The notes beneath the pieces are model-generated. The model saw only the letters and a list, made by a program, of their open reading frames with translations. It did not search any database and had not been told where the DNA came from. This document shows, in pieces, positions 44,466-55,394 of a DNA stretch of 64,000 bases. The position numbers were made by a program, and so were the translations under genes. The stretch's first letter is position 1, and every line of letters starts with the position of its first letter. Source of the DNA: Limnephilus marmoratus (Eukaryota; Arthropoda; Insecta; Trichoptera; Limnephilidae); assembly GCA_917880885.1 (NCBI GenBank), contig OU862927.1, positions 39,769,571-39,833,570 on the forward strand, given 5' to 3'.

Positions 44466-45373
44466 GTATATTTAACCATACACAAGATATTGTCATCTCC
44501 TCTCCTTGTCCTATTGATGGTGCCGGAAAACCATTGCTAGGACGCAGTGCCTCCATGCATCCCTGGGTTTTGGGTTACTTCAGTGGTCTTCGTCCATTGC
44601 AGGCCCTCTCCTCGCACAGCCACAGGGCTTCATTTTATTTACAATCGAAAGTTTTTAATTAGGAATCGAAGCATCCATGAATCCCCCCCGCTCCCCCAAT
44701 GCCTCTTGAAGCCCCCTGAAGCTCTGAGCCCCTGGCCGTTGCCAGGTCTGCCAGCCGCTTGATTCGTTTCTGTTTTGAGGTTTTTACATCCCAGCAGTGA
44801 TTGGATTTTCTTTTTTTTTCTTAAATTTCTTTAAAACCGGTTGTGTTAAGAATAGAGACTTCTTTGTTATTAAGAAATAACACCGCCATCTTTATTTACA
44901 AGCCGTGCTGTAGACTTGGCGGGAAATCAAATTTCAAAGTAAAGAGGCCTATTTCCCCAAGAAGCAAAAACATCATTCCAGCTCTGATTTTAAAGGTTCT
45001 AATAGAAAATGTTAGTTTCAATTTAAGTGAAGTCATGGTGTTTGTTTTCCAAATAAAGATATTATTATTATTGTATTTCATATTTATAAATACATACCTA
45101 TTTTGATCTCAAATCCAAATTTAAGATTTGTATGAAACGGGCAGAAATGGGCCGCGCATACGTTTACCTAAATGTCATGGGTAAAATTAAAATTATTTTA
45201 ATAATTTTAATTTTATAAATAAATAAATAATAAAAGAATTATTTGTGGAAGTATATGTTTTATTACAATATACACAAAAGCCCTCTGGGTGTTGAATAAA
45301 TAAATAAATAAATAAAATAAATAAAAAAAAATTAAAAAAATAAAAAAAACAATTATTTTCAATACATTATAGG

Positions 45374-46096
45374 TAGGGGTACGTAAATTTCGTTTTTACG
45401 AAATAGATGCGATAAAAGCGAAATCTGCATTTTATTTGCGATAAAAGCGAAATTTGAAAATTAAATACTTTCGCACCTTTTTACGTTACGTGCTTTCAAA
45501 TGTTGATCAGACGCGCTAACAATTATTACAACTCTATTCAAAACAGACAGAGACGGCACGAGTTCTTCTTACTCGAATCCAACAAATGAGTGCTACAAGC
45601 ACATTGGCAGATTATTTTGTCCATCGGAAGCAGCAAATGTGCCATCTTCTTCCTGTCAATTCAAATTCCATAGTGGAAAGCTTCGCAAAAAATCCGTTTT
45701 TCAAAAGTGTACCACAAGAAGAACTAATTGACGGGTACTCTCATTTTCACAGACAATTACTTCGATTGGTCGGCCAAGAAGCTCCTGTGGATGTAATGCA
45801 AGTTTTAGTTACATCAAAATCTTGCTACCCTGGATTTGCAAAAGCAGCTATTCAATGTCTCAATTGCCCTGTCAATAGTGTTGATGCCGAGAGGTACTTT
45901 AGTATCTACAACATTGTCGTAACTGATCGCAGGCAAACAATGAAAGATGAAAATGCAGAAATTACAACAATGCTAGCCTTTAATTGAGTTTTTAACATTG
46001 TATTTTTTTTTTGCGAAATAAATGCGAAATTTTCTATTTCGAGTTTTTTTAAATGCGAAATCACGATTTTTTATTTGCGATATTTACATACCCCTA
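45374..46096 (+). mobile_element. hAT element, 723 bp, TSD ATTATAGG (inside the P-like element)
   Basis: Ends TAGGGGTACGTAAAT / ATTTACATACCCCTA, flanked by ATTATAGG at 45366-45373 and 46097-46104. Subterminal GCGATAAAAGCGAAAT words repeat near the ends. The + frame 45586-45987 keeps the transposase C-terminus: CLNCPVNSVDAERYFSIYNI, then DRRQTMKDENAEITTMLAFN, the hAT dimerisation domain. The catalytic core is deleted. Confidence 0.92.
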
Positions 46097-46170
46097 ATTA
46101 TAGGTAATATATGGGTAGGAACATTGGAGGGGTCCCACCACACAAATATCCGAGGTCCTCAGGTCACTAA

Positions 46171-46773
46171 TTACAAATATGTTTTAAGTTTTCTTGTATT
46201 ACTTTTTTTATTTGAAGAGATAAGATTGTTTTGCATTTTGCTGTAATTATTAAGCAAAATATTTGATATAGTTTTCACAATCATGCTGTAAATTCTGTTA
46301 TTTGTCATCCCACAGATACATTTTGCATCTAAATCTACATAAAAAGAACCGGATCTTAGGCTTAAAAATGTTAATGATAATAATATGACAGCGCTCTTGA
46401 GGCGATTTTTCGCAAAAACAGCGCTATATAAGTTGTCCAAATTTATTATTATTATTATTATTAATATGACCTTTTGGTGTCCATGTTCCAAAAATTTATG
46501 AAGTAACTCTTTTTCATTGACAATGAATTCAAATATGGAACATAAACGAAAATATACAAACTTTACAGACTCAGATGGGACAATCAAACCCCCTCTTTGT
46601 AAAAAATCAAAATACTTATCGTTAATTTTAGTTCCTTTGCTATCGGACACCAAATTAATACATGCGTCACAATTACTCGCCATCTTTTTTTTAACACCAA
46701 GGGCTGCATAACCACAAACATAAATCTGTGACGATTCGTCGTTTTCGTATGTTTCAAGGTAATTAGATTTCAA
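46171..46773 (-). pseudogene. P-like transposase, C-terminal part
   Basis: About 200 codons on the minus strand, from LKSNYLETYENDE to the natural stop. Visible family blocks: YVCGYAALGVKKK..CDACI (the VAGY..CxxC-type segment near the end of P/THAP9-like enzymes) and FLQRGGLIVPSESV. It continues the frame of 49265-49501, separated from it by the TIR element at 46783-49266. Confidence 0.82.
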
Positions 46774-48200
46774 TATATATATGAGTATTTCTCAAAAAAA
46801 GTGTACATTTTGGAAAAGTAAAGTGTGCCTAGAAACAGTTCAAAAGTTACACATGTTTTTAATTAATCACACAAAAAAAATATGCACCATTTTGTAGAAT
46901 AAATATTAGGCTTTAAAATAACGCATAATAAACATTACAATCGTGTTAATTCGCAAATATATATATATTTTTAAAAATAACGATTTTTACCTTTCATACA
47001 AAATAAAATTGCCACCCCACCTACTTCATGTGTTTATACTTCATAAAATGCGATAATAATGTTATAATATATAAATTTTTGCAAGTTTTAGGGTCTTAAT
47101 TAAACGTAGTTTCTGTTCAAAGTAATTTTTTTATGGGGTTTCATAGTAAATTAATAATTTATGCACAAAAATGAAAATGAGACATAGTCATTTACTTTTT
47201 AGTTACTACTCTTTAGTTACGTTTTATTTCTACTTCTACCGTAATTTCTGAACCCATTTGTTAAATTTTACAAGGGGAACACTAGCTTCTTTCTGGTTGG
47301 TTGTTGATCTGACATCTCCGCCATAACATTAATTGTTTAAATCAGTAACAATGTGTTTCTTTAGTGGGACTACAATTTCGTAACAGGAAGTATTAAAGCC
47401 TTTTTTGACAAAACGGTAAGTCTTTTTTTAATCATCTTTTTGTAATACGTGCGGTATGAACATTGCTAAGCTTAGATATTTACAGTTTTAAATTTTATCA
47501 AGCCATTGACTTTTTATAACCCCATTTTGTCTAATTCTTCTTACAATTTCGTAACCTTTTTTAGGAATTTCGTAACGTTATGAAAAAGTACAATATAAAG
47601 CTGAGTGTATACAGTTACAACCTGATTTTTAATTTATTTATTATAAAGACATAGTAATACAATATGACAGAAAAAATAAAAATATTTTATCGAAAAAAGA
47701 AAAGTCCCAATAAACTATTTTAAGTAGTTTGTCAATGGGTGCTTTTACTTTGAAGATATAAATAAACTTATTTTACTTTATTATGCAGTTAGAATTTTTT
47801 GTGTCAGAGTCTAATACAAATTATTTATTTCGGCCAGCCAATCCTTCAACACAATATTTGTTTTACCATTTGTACATGTTTTAATTTCGGTAAGTAACAT
47901 ATTTAAGCAATTAGGTATCATGTGGTCCAGCGTTATTTTTCCATATTTGTTTAAATTCTCAGGTTAAGAATACTATATTGTAAGTGTGTCTGTAAGTATG
48001 TAAGTTGTCCCTTTCAAATTGAAAGCATTTTTATGAATTAGTGCCTCAAGCTTTTATAAAATCTTATTTAAATAAAAAACAAATATTATTTACTCTTATA
48101 ATCCCGGCTATAGGATTACTTTTTAAAGGAGTTTTAGAAATTTTAGGAATGAAATGCCCCCAAAAAACCAATGCTGGAAGGCAAAAAGCTTCTTAGAAGA

Positions 48201-48637
48201 TTAATAGAAGATTTATTTTAATTTTTTTAAACTTTATGAGTAAAATCTCAAATTAATTATTCATCCTAGACTTGCAGAAAAGTCAATAGATGTCGCGTAT
48301 TAAAAATAAAATGGATAAAAAAAATTATCCAGACAATATCTAGATTGCATTTAGTTCGAGTTGAATCTTGCAATCATATATAAAGATAGCAGCCAATAAT
48401 ACGTGCGTTAAGAAAATGAAGATAATGTTGGTAGTTCTTAGTCGAAGTATGATACAGTTAAAAGTGACCGAATTTCATATGGGTTCCGTAGCTCAATCGG
48501 TAGAGCTCTTGCCATGTAAGCAAAGGGTCCTGGGTTCGTGAACCAGCGGAGCCAATATCTTTTCTGATTTTTCTGTCTCAGATTTTCGATTGAGTTTCGC
48601 TAATATTGTCTTCATTTAATTAAAGATTATTAGAAGT
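48201..48637 (+). mobile_element. 437-bp insertion carrying a tRNA-like gene
   Basis: Flanked by the direct repeat TTCTTAGAAGA (48190-48200 and 48638-48648). The related element at 27320-28700 has one TTCTTAGAAGA (reverse complement at 27891-27901) and no insertion, which proves this is an insertion. Its ends show no good inverted repeats and the tRNA-like unit lies in its 3' half. Confidence 0.75.
48482..48554 (+). tRNA. tRNA-like sequence, anticodon position TGT (Thr?), probably pseudogene
   Basis: Acceptor GGTTCCG pairs with CGGAGCC (one G-T), followed by A. D arm GCTC/GAGC with loop AATCGGTA. Anticodon arm CTTGC/GCAAA (outer pair C-A mismatched) with loop CATGTAA, so TGT is at 34-36, but position 33 is A instead of the invariant T. 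T arm CTGGG/ACCAG with an inner G-A mismatch and loop TTCGTGA, lacking the usual A at position 58. TTTT at 48560 fits a Pol III terminator. The cloverleaf is complete, but the deviations argue for a decayed gene. Confidence 0.6.
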
Positions 48638-49264
48638 TTCTTAGAAGAAACTTTACCAAATGTATCCATGGCAGAAAAAGAGAAGGTAAAAAAATTGCTA
48701 ATTTTGCTAAATTTAATTACAGATTCTTTAAAGACAGAGTTTAATAAAATAGATCCCAGAGAAAAGAAAGTACTAAAAAAGTATCTACAAACCAAATTGT
48801 AAATAAACAAAAATTAAAAATAGCTATTTCGATAGTGATTCAAATTAATAAATTTTTAAATGTTTTAAACAGTGCCTGTTCTTTAATTTCTAAAGATTAG
48901 TTGAATATTGTGTTAGGTACTTAAAATTGGGAAGCTGATAATTTTATTGAAAAAACATTAATTAATACTCATTAATCATAATTTTAAACCCTTCCAATAG
49001 ATACAAGTATTTGGGTCGTGAGTTTATGTATGTTTGTAATACTATATACATACAATAAATAAAAAATAAAGGATAATTACGTACATTTAAAAAAGACAAT
49101 ATTTTTTTAAATAAATAAATAATACAAAATAAATAAAAATAAATTTAAAAATTTTGTTTTGTATATAACAGCTTTATGTTTACTATTTAGTTACATCTTA
49201 GGACTATTTCGTAACAATATTTCGTAACAACCTTTTCGTTACGTACATTTATTTTGAGAAATAC

Positions 49265-50563
49265 TCATATATATTCAGTTACATCTATTTCTAAGTCAGT
49301 TTCTTTTTCCAAAGGTGTAAGCGAATTTTTAATATCAGTTAACGTCTGAGATATATTTTTAAACCTAAACAATTTTCTGACTCTAATTTTTTTCTCTGAC
49401 TCCACAATTTGTGAGTATGAAATATGGTAATTTGTGCCCGATAATCTTCTATACAAACTAAATCGTTTTTCGAGCTTGTCGGTTTGAAATTTTCCTGACA
49501 AAACTTAGAAAATTGGAAAATTGGCAAACGAAAATTCTATTAATTTTATAAAAGTTAAAACACTGTGATTTAAAGCATTAAAAGTGTCCCTCGAAAATAA
49601 TGTACCACTTGGCAAATTATTCCATTTATCTAACCAGTCAGCAATTTTTTTTAAATACAACAGTTTCTCATCATTTACCCCCAGTATGGGTGTACAAAAT
49701 TCATTTCGTTTTATTTTACCCTTCATTGTAGTTTTAACATTCAAAATATCCCACCAATTTCTTATTATTTGTAAAAACATAGCCGTTTCTTTAAATTCAT
49801 CAATACAATGCAAAGCAGCAATAGTGGTACAATGAAATATATTATCAACTAAAATCACTTTCTGCCTTTCGAAGCATGTTGGATACAGAGATTTATAATT
49901 TAATTTGAATGCCTTCTTAACTGTACTGTTGCTTTCTATGTTATATATATCTCTCAGATCTTGAAGTCGGGCATGTCTTATTATTGAGTTGTCGTCAAAA
50001 TCTGGATATGAGAGTGTTTTCTTATAATCTTTTAAATTGATCCAATTATTTCTAATATTTTCAAATATGTGCACAAAATCATAAAACATAAAAATTGGCA
50101 TATTAGTGTGTAAAGGATTAACAAAATTATCCGAGGGAGATATTTTTTTGAACATATTTTGGTTCACAAAATTCAAAACATTCAAGGTGATTGTTTTCAA
50201 ATCACTGCCAGTAATGGAATTAACTGGCATCAGTCGAACAACTTCTTTAAAACCACCAAAACATGAAGTGATCATAAAACATTGCACTGTTTTGGCTATT
50301 TTGGAGGAATCATTTGATGCAAAACCTGCAAGTTTATTGGATTTATAAGTAATACAACTACTTATGTAAATTTCATCTATCAATAAGGAAACAAACTTTT
50401 CACGCTCCGAAAGCTCCTTTGATATATTTTTAAAATATAAATTATTTGAAGAATCAGGTGAAACATCAAACGACCAAGAAATGCTTTGTAAATACCTTTT
50501 ATGTGGCAAAATAAAAAAATCTTTAATTAATCTGTAACATATGGGAGACCTCGAGTACATCAT
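49265..50563 (-). pseudogene. P-like transposase, catalytic region
   Basis: Two frames, 50563-49505 and 49501-49265. The first holds the RNase H-fold core: SLLIDEIYIS (first catalytic Asp), SCFGGFKEVVRLMPV, YDFVHIFENIRNNW (the conserved H..KN-RN block of P enzymes) and LDKWNNLPSG. The second holds KLEKRFSLYRRLSGTNYHIS and SQIVESEKKIRVRKL, a hallmark block of P and THAP9-like transposases. They are in different phases, and the junction with 46773 is broken by the TIR element. Reaction: cut-and-paste DNA transposition. Not functional here. Confidence 0.88.
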
Positions 50564-51015
50564 GAAAGCAGAGATTAAAGTGGTAGTACTATATCATCTC
50601 CTTTTTGATGTTAATAAACTAACCTGATCTAAGAGTAGTTCCAAAGAGGTTTTATATTGATATTCAAGACTACTGGCAGCGTCTAGTGCGGACTTTAAAT
50701 AAACATGAGCTTTTAATAAGTGATTATTTACAGTATGCTGACCATCGTCTTAACAACGAATATTATCATCTATATTAATAGTATGATATCGTACCAACAA
50801 ATTTTCTAATTGTGACCATAAACTCAAAATCATAGTTTTGGGGAATAACCACTTCAATTCACCATGAGAAAGTTCATTTGTTCCAACAAATACTTTGACA
50901 TTCAGATGATGGTCAACTACAACTTGAGAACTTAAATATAAATGTTTATCTACATTGTCAAAGTTTGTGACGTAAAAATATGTCCTGTCATTTATACTTT
51001 TTACATTCCACTCAC
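50564..51015 (-). pseudogene. P-like transposase, intron and coiled-coil/linker region
   Basis: Between the THAP exon (donor GTGAGT at 51015-51010 on the minus strand) and the catalytic frame. Minus-strand pieces such as VVVDHHLNVKVFVGTNELSH are readable, but frames change and stops occur. I could not place exon borders with confidence. Confidence 0.5.
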
Positions 51016-52748
51016 TGAGTTTAATTTAATTTTTTGAGCTATAATTTCCTTTTTATCAAAATGATTGATGCAAACGGCAGCGAAAGCACCTGGAATCCAA
51101 TTTTTGCGAGGAATAGCCCTGATCCATGACTGTCTTCTTTCTTCCTCCGTTGGAAATTTGAAGATGGTAACTGCACCTTCCTTCTTCAGTGAACTGGCGT
51201 AATTTAGAAGTGTGTCGTTCCGGCCGGAACGAATCCAATGATTCCGAGTCCGAATGCGTTTGATTCGTTCCGAGTCCGTAAAATGTTATGAATCGATTCC
51301 GGAGTCGCTCGCACTCGGGAACGAGTGACAGAGTGAGAGTAAAGGAATCACTAACGGGAGGAGGTACGCAGCGCGGGCCGGGCGGCGTTGATTTGCTCTA
51401 GCAGGGCGGTCTTACTCTCTCACTCGGGAACGAGTGAGAGAGTGAGAGTACAGGAGCCACTCAAGGGAAGAGGTGCACGGCGCGGGCCGGGGCACAGTGT
51501 ACCGCTCTAACCGGTCACGAAAACATTTTTCAAAAAGAAATAGCATTATCTCGTAGTCAAAATATTGCAAAGAGCATTGCTTTTTTCCTTTTGTGGGAGC
51601 AAATTTGCTTTCCGGGAAGTTTGCGCCGGCGATAATTACTTGTTTTATGAAGATCATTTTTTAAACACAAGGTTCAAGGACTCCATTGTTCGTGAATTTC
51701 AAATATAACGTAAATATTATCTTACACGGTTCTCATAAAGCCGTCAAATGACATCACTCATCTCAAACAGATTATTATTAGCTATATAAAGATAAGATTT
51801 CTCGAAATAATAATCTCGCAATATACAATAACATGTTAATGTAAACACACACGCCCAGCTGGCGGCAATGGCTCGACACTAAAACATAAACACATTGAAG
51901 CGCATCACGAGGTGGCAAAAAAGTTCGATGTTCGATGAGATTTGAAAGGGTCATTGTGATAGAAAATGTAACTAAAAAATAAATGTAATAAAAATGCTTT
52001 ACTGTTAAAGAAGGACATTGTAGAAAACATTCGGTTTTTTTAAATTAATATTTTACTTCGAACATTTACTAGTAAATTAACTCCCGCTTTTGTTGAGAAC
52101 ACCAGATGGTGAGTACCATTTAAATAATAATAAAAATATCATATATTGAAAAGCAAAAACCTTATTGTGTTTAATTTTTTAACTCCCCAATGGGTTACAA
52201 TGATATAATATTACAGTTGACAGCATTTATTTTTAGGTCAAGAATAAATCACTGTTTAAATTACTTTAAATCACTCATTAATTGTTTCCGATTCCATGTA
52301 ATTAAACTGAAGTAAAGTTTGTTTACAACTCCTACTTTTACTCCTCGTATGTTATTATGATTTCCCAACTCCGTAACATTCCACGATTCCACCGAGTACG
52401 GCGAGTCCAGCTGAATCAACTCTCAGTATTAAATCAGCAGGAGTCAAACTGAGTTTGGTTCCGGCCGATTCGACGACTCCGGCTGAGCGCCACAATGAGT
52501 TTGAGTCCGGCGGAATCAGCAGGAGCCAAACTGAGTTTGGTTCCGGCCGATTCAACGACTCCGGCGGAGCAACACAATGAGTTTGATTCGGCGAGTCCGG
52601 TGGAATCGCCGGAATCAAAGGAGCGAGTCCAGTGAATCGAGTCCACTCAGTCGAATACGGGTCCGGAATCGATTCCGTAAAATAAGAGAATCGACACACT
52701 TCTAGCGTAATTAGCTTTGCATCCCGGAACACAGCACTTATGAGGCAT
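51016..52748 (-). pseudogene. P-like transposase, THAP-domain exon split by a hAT element
   Basis: The minus-strand ATG at 52748, preceded by TTTTCAG, begins MPHKCCVPGCKANYA. The exon is cut at 52705 by the hAT element (51205-52704) and resumes at 51204. Without the element and one duplication copy, the frame runs on through IFKFPTEEERRQSWIRAIP, NWIPGAFAAVCINHF and the donor at 51016. These are all the THAP hallmarks: C-x4-C, W, P, C-x2-H. THAP domains recognise the element's own ends. Confidence 0.85.
51205..52704. mobile_element. hAT element, 1500 bp, TSD GCGTAATT, in the THAP exon
   Basis: Ends TAGAAGTGTGTCG / CGACACACTTCTA, flanked by GCGTAATT at 51197-51204 and 52705-52712. Subterminal tandem repeats occur on both sides: about 120 bp twice at 51300-51500 (CGCGGGCCGGG words), and about 80 bp two to three times at 52430-52620 (GAGTTTG(G/A)(G/T)TCCGGC words). 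The frames at 52355-52765 are by-products of these repeats. No transposase, so it is non-autonomous. Confidence 0.92.
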
Positions 52749-53408
52749 CTGAAAATAATATTCACTAATAAATATATTACGTTTTTTCAAAACAAATCAA
52801 ATTTCACTTTGAAAACAAATCAACAATCGAGTTGAAACGAAGTGTCATTTCCAAGTGCCCACTATAAACTGTATAAACGTGGCGGCTTATGGATTAATTA
52901 CTCCATTATTCTGTCAGAAAGCTCTACACATGTTATTACATAGTAAAATTATGTAGATTATATTATATTATATAGTAAATCACACAATTTGTAATGATAA
53001 TCGATACAGCTCCAAAGCTAAGCCATCATCCGTCATTATGAAAAATTGTTGAAAGCATTATTACTACGTTAAAATCGTAAATATATTTAAAATGTCTTAC
53101 CTTAACGATCGTATATCACCAACAACGTATTATTTTACAAAAAGAAGAATAAATATTGCAGAAACGTGATGAAAAATGTTAAAAAAAACTGCTTCAATCA
53201 GAGCACACACTCCTCGGTCGCCTACAATATCCGTACTGGCGCATAGAAAAAAGCAATCACGAAGTCCCAAAAACAGGACTCTTTGAATGTCAGTTGGTTT
53301 TCTACAGCACGGCCTGTAAATAAAGATGGCGGTGGAAATAATGAACACTAGAGACATCTAGGTAATTTTATAAGATAAAAAATTCATTTTAATTCCTTGT
53401 GTTCACAG

Positions 53409-54197
53409 ATAATCCAAGACTTGGACAAGAAAAAATCGAGATTGAGATCGAGCAACTTACCGATGGTGATAATTTAGACACATTCTGGAATGATGATTCA
53501 ATGAATAGCGACAAAGAAGAAGATCAGAAACATAATGTGCAAGAATTGAAAGACTGCAAGAGGTTAGAATGGACCGAACAGGAACCACTGAAAAACAACT
53601 TTAAGCATAAAAATAAAGGCGTCAAACGAATAGAATGGATAGACCAACCACAATACCCAAAACCAACTACCTTCAGACTTCCCAGATTTAAAGCAGACTC
53701 AAGAGAGTGCCCGGTTTGTGAAAAAGTGTTTCCGAGTCGGGAGAAATTGCGGCAGCATTTTGAATATCACTTTCCTCGATTTCTGTGCCACCTTTGCGGG
53801 AAGGTTTTCGCTAAAAAAATGACATACATTTCACATTTAGAAAGGCACGAAGCCCAAAGCTTTCCGTGCTTGCGATGCAACAAGTCATACGCGAATAAAA
53901 ACAATTTACGGCAGCACGAAATGACAGTGCATAACAATAAGCCGTTGTATGCTTGCCCTAAATGTCAAGTTAGATTTACTAGCGCACACACTAGGAAAGA
54001 GCACTTGCTGAAGGAGCATGGAATATGGACTAACCAGTACACTTGTCCCGAGTGTTCGACGAAGTGCCACACACCCGGCAAACTGGACCAACATGTGAGG
54101 AATGTGCATCGTAAAGAGAAGAATGTAATCTGTCCCGAATGCGGTGCATTATTCTTCGGCAAAAAAGAATTACAAAGGCATTCACTCTCACACAGTG
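53409..54197 (+). CDS. ZAD/C2H2 zinc-finger protein B, coding exon 3 (six fingers)
   Basis: 789 bp like copy A, acceptor GTTCACAG, donor CACAGTG|GTGAGT, phase 1 on both sides. Same acidic linker and six C2H2 fingers with all Cys and His ligands intact. Differences from copy A at helix positions: finger 2 position 2 I to M, finger 4 position 3 N to T, finger 5 position 6 E to Q. Other changes lie in linkers. The intron before it is stretched to 8.9 kb by the P-like element. Confidence 0.9.
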
Positions 54198-54539
54198 GTG
54201 AGTTATTATTGCCATATGTACCTCTTTAGATGATAGCTTTTACTGTGGTGATAAATCCATGGAAGTGTAATCTATTCCCATGTCTCCAATATAAATAAGA
54301 CCTTACTTTTACTAGGCCCTAATAATTTCCCTCTCCCCTACATCATCTTGAGAGATGCTGTGTGGAGGTAAAATTGACGAGTAATTAAAGTTGATTTTCT
54401 GTTCAAGAAAGAATTTCATTGTTTGAAAATTTCACTAGAAGTAAGTAAAAATTTATCTAATTATAAAGTGATTAAATCAATATCTCTACTTCTATCTAGT
54501 GAGAGATAGATAACTGGTGCCCTCAATTATTATTATTAA

Positions 54540-55340
54540 CTAGCTGGTTCCCGGCATGCGTTGCTATGCTATTTAATAAAGAAATTGTTTCTCCCTGCGT
54601 GTCCTTTCCCATTCGTCCCGTTCCCCTTCCGCCTCCCCTTTTTTTTCCCGTTCCCACTCCGTCACCTCCACCTTCCCTCTCCCCACTCCACTCCCCCCCC
54701 CTTCTCCCGTCCCCCCCTCCCAGGTTCCCCTCCCCCATCTCTCCCTCCCTCCCGCTTTCCATAGCAATAGCCGCTTCCTCGTGTGCCACCAATAGCATTT
54801 TTTTTATACAAATTTCATAATGCCAGAGCTCACCGGAAGTTTTATAAAAACCTTGTCCTGACAATAACGAACACACAAAAAAAATTATCCAATTTGGTGC
54901 AGTCGTTCGAAAGTTATGCGCTTAGCAACACATTCAGCGATTCATTTTTATATTATAGACTAGCTTTTTTCCACGGCTTCGCTCGCATGGTATTAGGGGT
55001 TTCCCACTCCGTTTCACTCGGTTTCACCTCCACCTTCCCTCTCCCCACTCCACTCCCCCCCCCCCCTTCCCCCGTCCCGCGAACCTCCCTCCCCCTCGCT
55101 GGTTCCCCTCCCCCATCTCTCCCTCCCTCCCGCTTTCCATAGCAATAGCCGCTTTCCCGTGTGCCACCAATAGCATTTTTTTTATACAAATTTCATAATG
55201 CCAGAGCTCACCGGAAGTTTTATAAAAACCTTGTCCTGACAATAACGAACTCACAAAAAAAGTAATTATCCAATTTAGTGCAGTCGTTCGAAAGTTATGC
55301 GCTTAGCAACACATTCAGCGATTCATTTTCATATTATAGA
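54540..55340 (-). mobile_element. Two head-to-tail Helitron-like units
   Basis: Unit 1 is 54540-54959 and unit 2 is 54960-55340. On the minus strand each starts with TCTATAATAT(A/G)AAAATGAA and ends with CTAG (preceded by ..CCGGGAACCAG in unit 1, ..GTGGAAAAAAG in unit 2). The outer flanks are A and T with no duplication, as for Helitrons. Long blocks (CGGAAGTTTTATAAAAACC, TTGTCCTGACAATAACGAAC) are nearly identical, so the two are close relatives. No Rep/helicase gene. Confidence 0.68.
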
Positions 55341-55394
55341 TAACCCCTCAGTCCTTAACCCCTCCGCAACGTAAGCAGATATAAGCGTTAGAAA

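Larger units (their letters stand above)
46783..49266. mobile_element. TIR element (GAGTATTTCTC ends), 2484 bp, inside the P-like gene
   Basis: The ends GAGTATTTCTCAAAA.. and ..TTTTGAGAAATACTC are inverted repeats, about 24 bp imperfect (..GTAC). The flanking ATATATAT at 46775-46782 and 49267-49274 fits an 8-bp duplication, though AT repeats make this uncertain. The interior is colinear with 27320-28700 except for a 437-bp insertion at 48201-48637. The + frame around 48650-48800 (MAEKEKVKKLLILLNLITDS, ending KKYLQTKL) is unrecognised. Superfamily undetermined. Confidence 0.78.
44874..53341 (-). mobile_element. P-superfamily element with 34-bp TIRs, TSD GAAATAA, heavily nested
   Basis: Termini CACCGCCATCTTTATTTACA at 44881 and its inverse ending at 53334; the full repeat is 34 bp with one mismatch (..GCCGTGCTGTAGA inner end). 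GAAATAA flanks both ends (44874-44880, 53335-53341). Subtracting the three later insertions (45374-46096, 46783-49266 and 51205-52704, each with one duplication copy) leaves about 3.7 kb, a normal size for a P-type element with one transposase gene on the minus strand. P elements usually duplicate 8 bp; only seven match here. Confidence 0.85.

Noticed and set aside
44843..45106. Open frame beginning near the left end of the P-like element
   Set aside because: It crosses the terminal inverted repeat and has no domain; chance frame.
52355..52765. 136-codon minus-strand frame with repeated SAGVVESAGTKLSL motifs
   Set aside because: The frame is produced by the 80-bp subterminal tandem repeats of a non-autonomous hAT element.
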